Source: Actinospica robiniae DSM 44927
GTDB taxonomy: Bacteria > Actinomycetota > Actinomycetes > Streptomycetales > Catenulisporaceae
Reading direction: 5' to 3'
NCBI RefSeq assembly: GCF_000504285.1
Contig: NZ_KI632511.1
Location: 8,290,154 to 8,354,153 of the forward strand
Length of the DNA: 64,000 bases
The position numbers and the translations under genes were made by a program. How positions within the stretch are numbered: position 1 is the stretch's first letter; each line of letters begins with the position of its first letter. Of the stretch, positions 1 to 9,459 are shown one piece after another. The notes beneath the pieces are model-generated. The model worked only from the letters and a program-made list of their open reading frames with translations. It made no database searches and had not been told where the DNA came from.

Positions 1-2
1 AC

Positions 3-611
3 TTCTCCGTCCTCGGCCAGGGCGGGACCGACTGGGCCGCGACCGGCGTGGCCATGACAAAGATCGACGACACTCACTACACCGCCACCGTTACCGCGAG
101 CGGCGCGGCGAGCCTGCAGTACAAGTACGACCTCGGCGGCGACTGGAACAACGTCGAGGAAACGGCCACCTGCGGCTACGTCGCCAACCGGTCCGTGACC
201 GTGAGCGGCACCGAGAACGACACGGTACTCAACTGGGCTGGCCCGAGTACCTGCGGCAACGCCCAGGCCGTCATCGACGTCACCGTCCCCTCCACCACCC
301 CGTCCGGCGACGAGGTGTACATCTCCGGCAACTTCTCCGCACTCGGCATCGGCATGTCCTCGGCGAACGACTGGTCCGCCGGGCTGTACCCGATGACGAA
401 GATCGGCACGAACCAGTGGCAGATCATCGTCCCCGCCGTGTCCGGCAGCACGTTGCAGTACAAGTTCGACCTCAACGGAACCTGGACGAACGTGGAGGAA
501 GGCAGCTCCTGCAGCTACGTCAACAACCGCTCCTTCACGTTCAACGGCGCCAACAGCTCGTACACGGCCAACGTCTCGGTCGTTGCCTGGGCTGGACTGA
601 ACGGCTGCTGA
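3..611 (+). CDS. C-terminal part of a secreted protein with tandem starch-binding-type (CBM20-like) modules, 5' truncated
   Basis: The frame is open from base 3 and runs off the left edge, so the true start is outside the window. The visible part, about 202 residues, holds two copies of one beta-rich module of about 95 residues. Each carries LQYK(Y/F)DL.G.W.NVEE followed by C.YV.NRS and ends with WAG...C. A short Thr/Ser/Pro linker joins them. The second copy begins VYISGNFSALG, which resembles the opening strand of CBM20-type starch-binding modules. Such modules sit at the C-terminus of secreted amylases and pullulanases, and the catalytic part would lie upstream. The paired cysteines in each copy suggest disulfides and export. 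The family is inferred from pattern only; another all-beta carbohydrate-binding family is possible. Confidence 0.6.
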   Translation, partial: FSVLGQGGTDWAATGVAMTKIDDTHYTATVTASGAASLQYKYDLGGDWNNVEETATCGYVANRSVTVSGTENDTVLNWAGPSTCGNAQAVIDVTVPSTTPSGDEVYISGNFSALGIGMSSANDWSAGLYPMTKIGTNQWQIIVPAVSGSTLQYKFDLNGTWTNVEEGSSCSYVNNRSFTFNGANSSYTANVSVVAWAGLNGC

Positions 612-630
612 CCGCGGCCTGGCAACGAAG

Positions 631-667
631 GATTCAGCCCCGTCGGCGTGCCCGGCGGGGCTGAATC
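631..667 (+). terminator. Hairpin terminator after the starch-binding protein
   Basis: The arms GATTCAGCCCCG and CGGGGCTGAATC are perfect complements of 12 bp around a short loop. The hairpin lies 19 bases after the TGA of the preceding gene and just before the MerR-type promoter. There is no long T tract, which is usual for actinomycete terminators. Confidence 0.8.
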
Positions 668-679
668 GTCGTATGCGGG

Positions 680-710
680 TTGACCCTCACGTGACGTGAT
701 GCCGGATAGT
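680..710 (+). promoter_or_regulatory. MerR-type promoter/operator with 19-bp spacer
   Basis: A TTGACC -35 box (680-685) and a GATAGT -10 box (705-710) are separated by 19 bp, the long spacer typical of promoters activated by MerR proteins through DNA distortion. Within the spacer is a near-perfect dyad, CCTCACGT-G-ACGTGATG, 7 of 8 positions matched. The expected transcription start is about 717-718. That coincides with the GTG start of the downstream MerR gene, so its mRNA is probably leaderless and the gene autoregulated. Confidence 0.65.
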
Positions 711-717
711 CGGGAGC

Positions 718-1833
718 GTGGAAGAGCACCTGACCGTGGGACGGGTCGCCGAACTGGCCGACGTGACCGTTCGAACCTTGCATCACTACGACGAGATCGG
801 CCTCGTCCAACCGTCCGCGCGGACCGCGGGCGGCTACCGGGCCTACTCGGCGGAGGATGTGGAGCGGCTTCGGGAGGTGCTGGCATTTCGGCGACTGGGC
901 TTCGGATTGCGCGAGATCGCAGACCTCGTGGACGACCCGGCCGCCGACGCGGTCGCGCGCCTGCGCCGGCTGCGCGGCCTGCTGCTGGAACAGCGCGACC
1001 GCGCCGCCGCCATGGTGACGGCCATAGACCGAGAACTGGAGGCACGGGCAATGGGGATCAAGACGACGCCGGAGGAGCAGCTGAAGCCGTTCGGCGCGCA
1101 GCTGTACGAGACCATCGGATCCGCCTATCCGGCGACGCGGCGCACCGAACCGCGGATCGCGGCAAAGGTCTGGGACGCGCTCGGAGACGCGCGCACGGTG
1201 CTGAACATCGGCGCCGGCACTGGTTCCTACGAGCCGGTCGGCCGCGACGTCACGGCGGTCGAGCCGTCCGCGGTCATGCGAGCACAGCGTCCGGCGGGCG
1301 CGGCGCTGTGCGTGGCCGCGGCGGCGGAGCGGCTCCCGTTCGAGGATCAGTCCTTCGACGCGGCGATGGCCTTCAGCACCGTCCACCACTGGCAGGACCC
1401 GATCGCCGGACTGCGCGAGATGCGGCGGGTGGCGCGGCGCGTGGTGGTGTTCACCCACGACGGCAGCGACACCGCATGGCGGCATCGCTTCTGGTTGAGC
1501 CGCGACTACCTGCCCGAGGTCTCGGAGCTGGTCGAAGGGCGGCCCTCGGTCGAGGAACTGGCCGGGTCGATCGGTGCGCGGATCGAGCCGGTGCTGATCC
1601 CGTGGGACTGCGCCGACGGGTTCTTCGAGGCCTACTGGCGCCGGCCCGAGGCATACCTGGAAGAACACGTACGCCGCGCGATGTCGGTGTGGACCCGGGT
1701 CGGGCCGCTGGCCGAACGGAGAGCGGTAGAAGGCCTGCGCGACGACCTCGCCACCGGCCGGTGGTCCGAGCGCAACCGCGAGCTCCTCGCCCTCGACGCA
1801 GCCGAGCTCGGCCTGCGGTTGCTCGTCGCCTGA
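718..1833 (+). CDS. MerR-family regulator fused to a class I SAM-dependent methyltransferase domain
   Basis: Residues 1-70 are a typical MerR winged helix (TVGRVAELADVTVRTLHHYDEIGL, with GGYRAYS), followed by a dimerisation helix to about residue 110. From about 125 the protein becomes a Rossmann methyltransferase: motif I IGAGTGSYEP (164-173), acidic VEPS (181-184), and LPFEDQSFD..MAFSTVHHW (205-224), as in Methyltransf_11 proteins. No stop or start signal separates the two halves. TipA- and BmrR-type MerR proteins carry an effector-binding C-terminal domain; here a methyltransferase takes that place, so it may sense SAM or a small-molecule substrate, or modify it. The GTG at 718 is chosen because it lies about 8 bp from the -10 box, and the HTH starts immediately. 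Confidence 0.85.
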   Translation: MEEHLTVGRVAELADVTVRTLHHYDEIGLVQPSARTAGGYRAYSAEDVERLREVLAFRRLGFGLREIADLVDDPAADAVARLRRLRGLLLEQRDRAAAMVTAIDRELEARAMGIKTTPEEQLKPFGAQLYETIGSAYPATRRTEPRIAAKVWDALGDARTVLNIGAGTGSYEPVGRDVTAVEPSAVMRAQRPAGAALCVAAAAERLPFEDQSFDAAMAFSTVHHWQDPIAGLREMRRVARRVVVFTHDGSDTAWRHRFWLSRDYLPEVSELVEGRPSVEELAGSIGARIEPVLIPWDCADGFFEAYWRRPEAYLEEHVRRAMSVWTRVGPLAERRAVEGLRDDLATGRWSERNRELLALDAAELGLRLLVA

Positions 1834-1909
1834 CCATCTCCATCCTCGCCCCGAGTGGGTGGGCGTGCGCCGGGCACCCGCCGCCGGACAGCCTCTAGAG
1901 TCAGGCGGT

Positions 1910-2647
1910 ATGTCCGAAGTCTTCCTCGGGGCCTGGCACACCGTCGTCCCGGAACGCGGCGAGCGGCACGGCCCGCTCGCTCCGCTGCTGCTCCTGCTCA
2001 CCCTGATCACCGGGTTCGTCGACGCCTACAGCTACCTGGTGCTCGGCCACGTCTTCGTCGCGAACATGACCGGCAACGTCGTCTTCTGCGGCTTCGCGCT
2101 CGCCGGTACCGGCGGGTTCTCGCTGCCCGCCTCGGTCACCGCTCTCGCCGCCTTCGCGGCCGGCGCGCTGATCGGGGGCCGGGTCGCGTCGGAGCGGCGC
2201 GAGCACCGCGGGCGGTTGGTCCACTTCGCGCTGACGATAGAGATGGTGCTGATCGCTGTCGCGTACGCGGTGGCCGGGAGCACCCACCCGGCCACCTCGG
2301 CGGGCAGCCGCTACGCGCTGATCTGCCTGCTCGGGCTGGCCATGGGCGTGCAGAACGCGTCCGCCCGCGCACTCGCGGTGCCCGACCTGACCACGACCGT
2401 GCTGACCATGACCATCACCGGCGCCAGCGCGGACAGCCGCGCGGCCGGCGGGCAGGGCGGCAAGACCGGACGACGGTTGCTGTCCGTGCTGACCATGTTC
2501 GTCGGCGCGTTGATCGGCGCGCTCGCAGTCCGGCACAGCCATCCGAGCGTGAGCCTTCTGGTCGCGCTCCTGCTGCTGCTCGGCGCCAGCGTGTTCACGT
2601 CGCGCCAGCTCGACTCGCGCGAGCCGTGGGTGAAGCCCGTGAGTTGA
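1910..2647 (+). CDS. DUF1275 (YoaK-like) integral membrane protein
   Basis: This 245-residue protein has about six hydrophobic segments. The first carries LITGFVDAYSYLVLGHVFVANMTGN, the hallmark of the DUF1275/YoaK family (Asp in TM1 and the NMTGN motif). A second conserved stretch is AMGVQNASAR....PDLTTTVLT. Members are inner-membrane proteins of unknown transport or signalling function. The ATG at 1910 is preferred over an in-frame start at 1859, because the upstream residues are not hydrophobic and do not resemble the family. It stands alone between the MerR fusion and the two-component genes. Confidence 0.85.
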   Translation: MSEVFLGAWHTVVPERGERHGPLAPLLLLLTLITGFVDAYSYLVLGHVFVANMTGNVVFCGFALAGTGGFSLPASVTALAAFAAGALIGGRVASERREHRGRLVHFALTIEMVLIAVAYAVAGSTHPATSAGSRYALICLLGLAMGVQNASARALAVPDLTTTVLTMTITGASADSRAAGGQGGKTGRRLLSVLTMFVGALIGALAVRHSHPSVSLLVALLLLLGASVFTSRQLDSREPWVKPVS

Positions 2648-2677
2648 GGCGCCGGCGGACGCTATACAGTCGCGAGC

Positions 2678-3424
2678 ATGGCAGAAGGCACGACCAGGAG
2701 CGGGGCCGCGATCAGGGGCGGGCCCGCCGGAGGCGCGGCGACTGCCGGCGGGCCGACGACCGTGCTGGTCGTGGAGGACGATCCTGGCATCGGCGGTTCC
2801 TTGGTGCGCGGCCTCGAGCGGGCCGGATACGTCGCTCGCGTCGTCGGCACCGGAGCGCAGGCTCTGGCCGCCGGGCCCACCGACGTCGTCCTGCTCGACC
2901 TCGGCCTGCCCGACTGCGACGGTGTGGATGTGTGCCGCGCGCTGGCTGGCCGTGGCAACACGGCAATCATCGTGGTCACAGCGCGCGGCGAAGAACATGA
3001 CCGAGTCGCCGCGCTCGACGAAGGTGCCGACGACTACTTGGTCAAGCCCTTCGGCCTGGCCGAACTGCTCGCCCGCATCCGGGCCGTCCTTCGCCGTGTC
3101 CAGCCCGCCGCGCCCAGCGCGGTCCAGCACGGCCCGCTCTCGGTGGACTCGCGGACCCGCAAGGTCACCATGCACGGAAGCGAGGTCGCGCTGACGCCGC
3201 GGGAGTTCGAGATTCTCGAGTGCCTGTCCGCGGACCCCGGCCGGGTGGTCACGCGGCAGGAGCTGCTGGAAAGGATCTGGGATGCGCACTGGTACGGCCC
3301 GACCAAGGTCCTCGACGTCCACGTCGCGGCGCTGCGTCGCAAGCTGGGCATAGCCGGGCTGATCGAGACGGTCTACGGTCGCGGCTTCCGCCTCGGCGAG
3401 GTCGACCCGGACTGCACGCCGTGA
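2678..3424 (+). CDS. OmpR/PhoB-family response regulator
   Basis: The receiver domain (residues about 27-140) has the acidic pocket E33/D34/D35, phospho-acceptor D74 in VLLDLGLP, T101 and K123 (LVKPF). It is followed by an OmpR-type winged helix with LTPREFEILE, VVTRQELLERIW and VLDVHVAALRRKLG. About 26 Gly/Ala-rich residues precede the receiver, longer than usual, so an internal start is possible. The stop overlaps the GTG of the histidine kinase by 4 bp (GTGA at 3421), so the pair is co-translated and should form a cognate two-component system. The target genes are not evident from the sequence. Confidence 0.92.
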   Translation: MAEGTTRSGAAIRGGPAGGAATAGGPTTVLVVEDDPGIGGSLVRGLERAGYVARVVGTGAQALAAGPTDVVLLDLGLPDCDGVDVCRALAGRGNTAIIVVTARGEEHDRVAALDEGADDYLVKPFGLAELLARIRAVLRRVQPAAPSAVQHGPLSVDSRTRKVTMHGSEVALTPREFEILECLSADPGRVVTRQELLERIWDAHWYGPTKVLDVHVAALRRKLGIAGLIETVYGRGFRLGEVDPDCTP

Positions 3425-4779
3425 TCAGGCGCATCGCCGGCACGTTCCTCGCCCTGCTCAGTGCCCTGATCGTGCTCGCCGTCGTACCGCTCGGCGTGTC
3501 GATCGCGCACAACGAGCGCACCAACTTCCGCTTCGACGCCGATTCCGCCGCGCGGACCGTGGCGAACACCGCGGAAGAGTATTTGTCCGACCATCACTCG
3601 AGAACCCCGATGCTCGCCGCGCTGGACCAGCCCGCCCAAAGCGGCGACTGCGCCATCGTCTACACGTCCGACGGGTCCGTGACGGCCGCCAGCAAATGCT
3701 CACACGACTTCCGCGCAGTCTCCGATGCCCTGGCCCGTCGCGTACTCAGCGGAGATCGCGGTGACAATCCCGACGAAGACCTCACCGCGCAGAAAGGTCA
3801 GTGGCTGCTCGTCGGCGCGCCGGTGGGTGACGAGGGCCGATTGAGTGGCGCGGTCGTCTTCGCCCGAACGATGGACCCCACCGACGACCGCGTTACCGCC
3901 ATGTGGGGCTGGCTCGCCATCACCGGTATAGGAGTGCTGGCGCTCGCGGCGATCCTGTCGGTCCGGCTGGCCCGCTGGATCACCGGCCCGCTCGAAGGGC
4001 TGGGCGTGGCCGCATCCCGGCTCGGCGCCGGCGATCTGAGCGTGCGCGCGGACGCGCAGACCGGCCCGGGGCAAGTACGACAGCTCGCTGAGACCTTCGA
4101 TTGGATGGCCGAGCGGATCGAGACCCTGGTAGGTGGCCACCGCTCCTGGCTCGCCGACGTCTCCCACCAGCTGCGGACGCCGTTGACGGCGCTGCGGCTG
4201 CGCCTGGATCTGCTGGCCGCAAACGTCTCCGACGAGGACGCGGCGGCCGAGTTCGCCGGTGCCCAAGAGGAGGTCGCCCGGCTTTCCCGCCTCGTCGACG
4301 GCCTGCTCGCGGTCGCCCGCGCGGAGGCCGCCGTCCCGCAGCGGAAGCCAGTGCGTATCGACGAGGTCGTCGACGAACGAGTGGCCGCCTGGGAGCCGGT
4401 CGCGGCCGAGCGAGCCGTCACGCTGCGCGCGCGGACCGAGCCCGTCACCGCCGCCCTCGGCTCCGGCGATCTGGAGCAGATGCTCGACAACCTCGTGGCC
4501 AACGCGCTCGAAGCCGTCGACGAATCCGGCCACGTGAGCGTCGAAGTGCTGCGCCGCGCCGGCCGCGCCATCGTGCACGTGGTCGACGACGGCCCAGGAC
4601 TCAGCGAGGAGCGCAAGCGTGCCGCGTTCCACCGTTACGGCCACCCCGAGCCGCGCGGCCACGGCCTCGGACTGGCCATCGTGCAGCGGCTGGCCGCGGC
4701 GAACGGCGGCGACGCAGCCCTGCGCGACACTCCAGGCGGCGGCCTGACCGTCGAACTCGACCTCGGCGCTGCGACTTAG
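3421..4779 (+). CDS. Two-component sensor histidine kinase (HAMP-HisKA-HATPase)
   Basis: The 452-residue membrane kinase has an N-terminal TM helix (about 6-30), an extracytoplasmic loop of about 130 residues, a second TM helix (about 162-182), and a HAMP linker. The HisKA motif DVSHQLRTPLTALRLRLD has H249 as phospho-acceptor. The HATPase_c domain has DNLVANALEAV (N box), VDDGPGLS (G1) and GHGLGLAIVQRLA (G2). It starts at the GTG that overlaps the regulator stop. Two Cys residues in the sensor loop (C77, C93) could form a disulfide. The ligand is unknown. It is the partner of the upstream OmpR-type regulator. Confidence 0.92.
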   Translation: MIRRIAGTFLALLSALIVLAVVPLGVSIAHNERTNFRFDADSAARTVANTAEEYLSDHHSRTPMLAALDQPAQSGDCAIVYTSDGSVTAASKCSHDFRAVSDALARRVLSGDRGDNPDEDLTAQKGQWLLVGAPVGDEGRLSGAVVFARTMDPTDDRVTAMWGWLAITGIGVLALAAILSVRLARWITGPLEGLGVAASRLGAGDLSVRADAQTGPGQVRQLAETFDWMAERIETLVGGHRSWLADVSHQLRTPLTALRLRLDLLAANVSDEDAAAEFAGAQEEVARLSRLVDGLLAVARAEAAVPQRKPVRIDEVVDERVAAWEPVAAERAVTLRARTEPVTAALGSGDLEQMLDNLVANALEAVDESGHVSVEVLRRAGRAIVHVVDDGPGLSEERKRAAFHRYGHPEPRGHGLGLAIVQRLAAANGGDAALRDTPGGGLTVELDLGAAT

Positions 4780-4917
4780 CCGGCGCCGTCGCGCCGGTCG
4801 CTTCGATGCGTCCGAGAACGCTGTTCCGGCGGCCGCGATTTCTGTCAGTGGATCTCCTTAAGATGGCCTCATCCCCTCCGGAGAGGGTGGGGATCGAGTG
4901 CTGAGGAGGGGGAGAAG

Positions 4918-7900
4918 GTGCAGGTGAGCACGGCTGTCTCGGGGGCGGAGGAGGAGCTGGTCATCCCGGCCGAGTGGATGCGGGTCCTGCATCCCCGGCG
5001 GGGCGGATCGCAGGCGTCGGCGATCGAGCTGCCCGCGCACACCGGCGCGACGGGACCACTCGAAGAGCTGCACGCGCAGGTGGCCGCGGCGTCCACGGAG
5101 TTGATCGAGAACTCCCGCACCGCTCCGGAGCTGACCGAGGCGTTCAAGGCTCAATTGGCCGGTAAGACGTCGCCGGCCGGAGCCGCGGCGGCTGCCCTGG
5201 CGGCCAAAACCATATCCGGCACCGATCTCCGGGCGCACCTCGATGCCTGGATCACGGCCCACGGCCTGCCGTTCGCGGTGGAGGCCACGCTCGCAGCCGG
5301 TCGGATCGAGCTGACCAGTCCCTACTACCGCTCGGAGCCACGGCTCGCCGTGTCGAGCTACGCCGGTCTGCGCGGCATGCAGCTCGAGCTGTTCCGGTGC
5401 CTGCGCGGGTACCTCGCGGCGGCGTCCGAGCCCGCGTACGCGCAGGCCGTCGAAGTGCTCGCAGCACATCGATCGGAGTTGCGTGACAGGGTCCTGGCGG
5501 CGTACCTCGCGCCGACCGAGGCGGCGTGGGTGGCGCAGGCCTGTGCCGAGGGCGGGAAGATCAGGACACAGGTAGAGCAATGGCGGCCGCTGGTCGTGCT
5601 TCTGCAGTGCTCGGTCGGCGGTGTCGAGGAATGGCAAGCCCTGCGCAAGCGCAAGGTGCTTCAGATGGGCCACGTCGACCTCGGCCTCCTGGCCACGCTC
5701 GCGATCTCGCTCGGCCCGGCGGCGGTGGAGCTCTTCCCACCCGTGCTGGACAACAGATGGGCGGACGCGGCCGTGCGCCGCGCCGCGCTCGACGTGCTGG
5801 CCCGGATACCGGGAGACGAAGCCTTCGCCGTCATGACGCAGCGGCTGACCATGAAGCACGTCTCGACCGCGGCCGCGCAGGCGGCCGAGCGCTTTCCGCG
5901 TCGCGCAACGCGCCTGCTGGCCGGGGCCGCGTGCGCCGCGGAGGCTGCCGAGAACGCGCTCCTCGCGCGCAACCTCCTCGTCGGCCACCTGGCCCGGCAC
6001 GCGGACCTCGTCCCGAGTGTCCGGCCCACGCTCACCGAGGCGGAGCGAGCGCTGGTGGACGAGCTGCGCGCGCTGGCCGCCGGCCGGCCCGCCGCACCCG
6101 TCGAGACGCTGCCCGAGCTACTCGTGAATCCGCCGTGGACGCGCAAGCGCCCGAGGCCCCGGCCGGCCCGCGGATCGGCGGCCGGGCCGGTCGAACCGGC
6201 GCCCGATGCGTTACAGGCCCCTGAGATCTGCCGGATCGACTGGCTGCCGGGCGAGCGCGAGACCTTCGACCACGGCAGGCCGAAGACCTTCGAGTCCGAC
6301 TGGGAGCCGATCCTCAAAGAGATCGAGGCCCGGGGCTTGACCCGCTGGGACCACGACGCGCGCGGCGCCCTGCTGCATGCACCTGAGGCAGAGGCACGCC
6401 GAGCACTGTCCTTCCTGCGCTCCGGTTTCGGACAGTCGGATCAGGTCTACGCGTTCGGCCCGCTGCTCGTGCGCTTCGGCACCGACGCGATCGAGCCGAT
6501 CCTCTACCAGGGCAGCGATCGAAGCCTGGTTCACCGCGGCGCGGTGCTGCAGCCGATCGTGGAGCTGCGGGTGGCCCGGCTGATGGCGCAGTGGTTGCAG
6601 CGGCTCGACGGCGGCCGTCCGCCGGCCCGGGCGTGGCTCGCCCGCCACGGTGCCGATGCCGCGGTCCTGCTCATCCCGGACGCGCTCGGCACCGACAAGC
6701 AGTTGCGTCCGCTCGCGGAGGACGCGCTGCGCTACCTCGCCGAGCCCAAGGTCGGCGTCGAGGTCGCGAGCATCGCCGAGCGCGAATACGGCGCGTCGGC
6801 GGCGGTAGAGGTCAAGTCCGTCGTCGAGGCGGACCCGCTCGAGCTCATCCCCGCTCGGGCACCGAAGCTCGCCGACTGGCTGAGCGAGGCCCACCTGCCG
6901 CAGATCCTGCTGCGCGGCCGGAAGGAGGCTCTGCCGGAGGAGTCCGTGCGGCATGTGCTGACCATGCTCATGCTCTCCAGGCCGGGCGAGCCGTATGCGG
7001 GCCTTGAGACGGTCGTCGAGCTGGCCGATCCGGTCTCGCTCTGCGGCTTCGGCCGTGCGCTGTTCGCCGCGTGGCGCGCGCGGGATTACGTGCCCAAAGA
7101 GTCCTGGATCCTCTACGCCCAAGGCTTTCTGGGTGACGCGTCGACCGTGCGCCACCTCGTCTCGCTGATCAGCGGCTGGCCGCGTGAGAACGGCAACCAC
7201 CGTGCGACGCTCGGGCTCGAAGTGCTCGACGACTTCGGCACCGATCAGGCGATGCTGCACCTCTACCGGATATCAAGGACCACGACCGGGCGGTCGCTAC
7301 GCGAGCGGGCCGGGGAGAAGGTGGGCCACCTCGCGGCGGCCCGCGGCATGACGCCCGCTCAGTTCGTCGACCGCCTGATCCCCGACCTGGGCCTTGATGC
7401 GCAGCAGGGCACTTGGCTCGATTACGGCCCGCGCCGGTTCCGGGTGGAGCTCGACGAACTCGGCGGCTACTCGCTCGCCGACGAACAGGGCGCGACGTAC
7501 GCGACGCTCCCGCAGCCGAAGCCCGGCCAGGACGACCCGGAACTCGCCGAGACCGCCCGAGAACGGCTCAGCAGCCTGATCGACGACGCCAAGCTGGTGC
7601 GCACCCACGCGGCCGAGCGGCTGGAGTCGGCGATGTCGATGAGCCGTGCCTTCAGCACGTCGGAGCTCCGTACCCTGCTCACGCACCCGCTGGTCGGAAC
7701 GATGGCACGCGGCCTGGTCTGGCTGAGCGAGGATTCCGGTCCCGGCACGGCGTTCCGCATAGCGGAGGACGGCGCCTTCGCAGACGTCGAGGACCGCACG
7801 TACGAGCTCCCACAGCAGGCCACCGTCCGCATCGCGCACGCGGCCCGGCTTGGCGCGGATCTCGGCGCGTGGGCCGAACTGTTCGCAGACTACGAAATCA

Positions 7901-8307
7901 TCCAACCCTTCCCGCAGCTCGGCCGGCCCGTCTACGGTCTGGTCGGCGCGGAGCGGACCGGAGCGCCGTTCACCCGATACCAGGAGGCGCTGGTCCTCGG
8001 TGAGAGGATGCGTGAACTGCTCGAACGCGGCTGGCAGCGAGAAAGGTCGTACGGATACGGTCCGCGGGAGTGCCTCTTGCGCCCCACGCCGGACGGCAGA
8101 TGGCTCGCGCTCGCACTCAAGCCGGACTTCCAGTACACCGCGGGCCCGGAGGCCCGGTCGCGCGTCGACTCCGTCAGCATCCTGGAAGCCCCGCACGTCG
8201 ACGGTTCCGGCCGGAGCCTGCCGCCGTCGCCCCTGCACGATCTCGACCCGATCACCGTCTCCGAACTCATCGGCGACCTGAACCGACTCGTCGATGGAGA
8301 ACCCTGA
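4918..8307 (+). CDS. DUF4132-containing protein, first gene of MoxR/VWA locus 1
   Basis: This 1129-residue cytoplasmic protein begins at a GTG preceded by a strong GGAGGGGGAG ribosome site. The N-terminal two thirds are alpha-helical with HEAT-like segments (for example around AAVRRAALDVLARIPGDEAF). The C-terminal 300 residues match DUF4132: LDYGPRRFRVELDE, ETARERLSSLIDDAKLVRTHAAERLE, LVGTMARGLVWLSE and YEIIQPFPQLGRPVYGL. DUF4132 proteins recur beside MoxR/VWA genes and have no assigned activity; a scaffold or target-recognition role is an inference. Its TGA overlaps the ATG of the AAA+ gene (TGATG), so translation is coupled. In the second locus of this window a shorter DUF5691 protein appears instead. 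Confidence 0.8.
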   Translation: MQVSTAVSGAEEELVIPAEWMRVLHPRRGGSQASAIELPAHTGATGPLEELHAQVAAASTELIENSRTAPELTEAFKAQLAGKTSPAGAAAAALAAKTISGTDLRAHLDAWITAHGLPFAVEATLAAGRIELTSPYYRSEPRLAVSSYAGLRGMQLELFRCLRGYLAAASEPAYAQAVEVLAAHRSELRDRVLAAYLAPTEAAWVAQACAEGGKIRTQVEQWRPLVVLLQCSVGGVEEWQALRKRKVLQMGHVDLGLLATLAISLGPAAVELFPPVLDNRWADAAVRRAALDVLARIPGDEAFAVMTQRLTMKHVSTAAAQAAERFPRRATRLLAGAACAAEAAENALLARNLLVGHLARHADLVPSVRPTLTEAERALVDELRALAAGRPAAPVETLPELLVNPPWTRKRPRPRPARGSAAGPVEPAPDALQAPEICRIDWLPGERETFDHGRPKTFESDWEPILKEIEARGLTRWDHDARGALLHAPEAEARRALSFLRSGFGQSDQVYAFGPLLVRFGTDAIEPILYQGSDRSLVHRGAVLQPIVELRVARLMAQWLQRLDGGRPPARAWLARHGADAAVLLIPDALGTDKQLRPLAEDALRYLAEPKVGVEVASIAEREYGASAAVEVKSVVEADPLELIPARAPKLADWLSEAHLPQILLRGRKEALPEESVRHVLTMLMLSRPGEPYAGLETVVELADPVSLCGFGRALFAAWRARDYVPKESWILYAQGFLGDASTVRHLVSLISGWPRENGNHRATLGLEVLDDFGTDQAMLHLYRISRTTTGRSLRERAGEKVGHLAAARGMTPAQFVDRLIPDLGLDAQQGTWLDYGPRRFRVELDELGGYSLADEQGATYATLPQPKPGQDDPELAETARERLSSLIDDAKLVRTHAAERLESAMSMSRAFSTSELRTLLTHPLVGTMARGLVWLSEDSGPGTAFRIAEDGAFADVEDRTYELPQQATVRIAHAARLGADLGAWAELFADYEIIQPFPQLGRPVYGLVGAERTGAPFTRYQEALVLGERMRELLERGWQRERSYGYGPRECLLRPTPDGRWLALALKPDFQYTAGPEARSRVDSVSILEAPHVDGSGRSLPPSPLHDLDPITVSELIGDLNRLVDGEP

Positions 8308-9455
8308 TGCGGAACGAACCCGCCGCGCCCGACGCCGGCGCACCCGACACCACCGCGCCCGCGGTGGCCGGCGCAGTCGGCGAGCTCCAGCGGCCGCCCG
8401 CGGAGATCCGCCACGCCGACGAGCTCGCCCGGCTCGCCGACAGCGACGGCGGCCACCGTCCCCCTGGCTGGCGGCTGAGCCTGCAAGCCGTGCGCGCCTT
8501 CGTGATCGGTGACGAGAGCCTCGGGATCAGCCGCAAGTTCGTCGGCGATCCGGCGCTGGTGGACCGCGCCCTGGTCAGCCTCGCCACCAGCAGAGGTCTG
8601 ATGCTCGTCGGTGAGCCGGGCACGGCCAAGTCCCTACTCAGCGAGCTGATCGCGGCGGCGGTCTGCGGCACCTCCACCCTCACCATCCAGGGCGGCGCGG
8701 CCACCACCGAGGACCAGATCAAGTACTCCTGGAACTACGCCCTGCTCGTCGCCGAAGGCCCGAGCGAGCGCGCCCTCGTGCCCGCGCCGCTGCTGCGCGG
8801 CATGGCCGAGGGGCTGATCGTGCGGTTCGAGGAGATCACCCGCTGCGCGCTCGAGGTGCAGGACACACTGCTCTCCCCGCTGTCCGAGCGCGCCCTGGTC
8901 GTGCCCGAGCTCGGTGCCGCCGGGACGGTGTTCGCCCGGGCGGGCTTCAACGTCATCGCCACGGCCAACTCCCGCGACCGCGGCGTCAACGAGATGAGCG
9001 CGGCGCTCAAGCGGCGCTTCAACTTCGAGACCGTCTTCCCCATCCCGGACTTCGAGACCGAGCTCGCGCTGGTCGAGCAGGAGGTCGAACGCCTGCTGCA
9101 GGCCTCGGGCGTCACCGCGCCGCCGCGCCTGGACGTGCTCGAGGTCCTGGTCGGGGCGTTCCGCGACCTGCGTACGGGCGTGACCGCCGACGGCACCCCG
9201 GTAGACCGGCCTTCGGCGATCATGAGCACGGCCGAGGCGGTCTCGGTGGCGCACGCGGTCGGCCTGCGCGGCTGGTTCCTGCGCGGCGAGTCCGGCGGCG
9301 TCGCCGACGTGGCCGCGTGCCTCGCCGGCACCGTGGCCAAGGACAGCGCCGACGACCTCAGCAGGCTGCGTCGCTACCTGGAGAAGCAGGCGAAGAGCCG
9401 CGGCGACGGCCTGTGGCGCGACCTGCACGAGGCCCGCCACCTGCTGCCGGGCTGA
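8307..9455 (+). CDS. MoxR-type AAA+ ATPase, locus 1
   Basis: This 382-residue AAA+ protein has Walker A GEPGTAKS (102-109), a Walker B region LIVRFEEI with E175/E176, sensor 1 Asn in ATANS (N221), and arginine-finger RR in ALKRRF (236-237). The stretch SWNYALLVAEGPSERALVP is nearly shared with the ATPase at 59013-60146, so the two are paralogues. MoxR ATPases work with VWA partners as chaperone- or chelatase-like remodelling machines. The start is the ATG overlapping the DUF4132 stop. An N-terminal 45-residue Ala/Pro-rich tail is probably disordered. The next gene begins 5 bases after its stop. Confidence 0.92.
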   Translation: MRNEPAAPDAGAPDTTAPAVAGAVGELQRPPAEIRHADELARLADSDGGHRPPGWRLSLQAVRAFVIGDESLGISRKFVGDPALVDRALVSLATSRGLMLVGEPGTAKSLLSELIAAAVCGTSTLTIQGGAATTEDQIKYSWNYALLVAEGPSERALVPAPLLRGMAEGLIVRFEEITRCALEVQDTLLSPLSERALVVPELGAAGTVFARAGFNVIATANSRDRGVNEMSAALKRRFNFETVFPIPDFETELALVEQEVERLLQASGVTAPPRLDVLEVLVGAFRDLRTGVTADGTPVDRPSAIMSTAEAVSVAHAVGLRGWFLRGESGGVADVAACLAGTVAKDSADDLSRLRRYLEKQAKSRGDGLWRDLHEARHLLPG

Positions 9456-9459
9456 GCCG

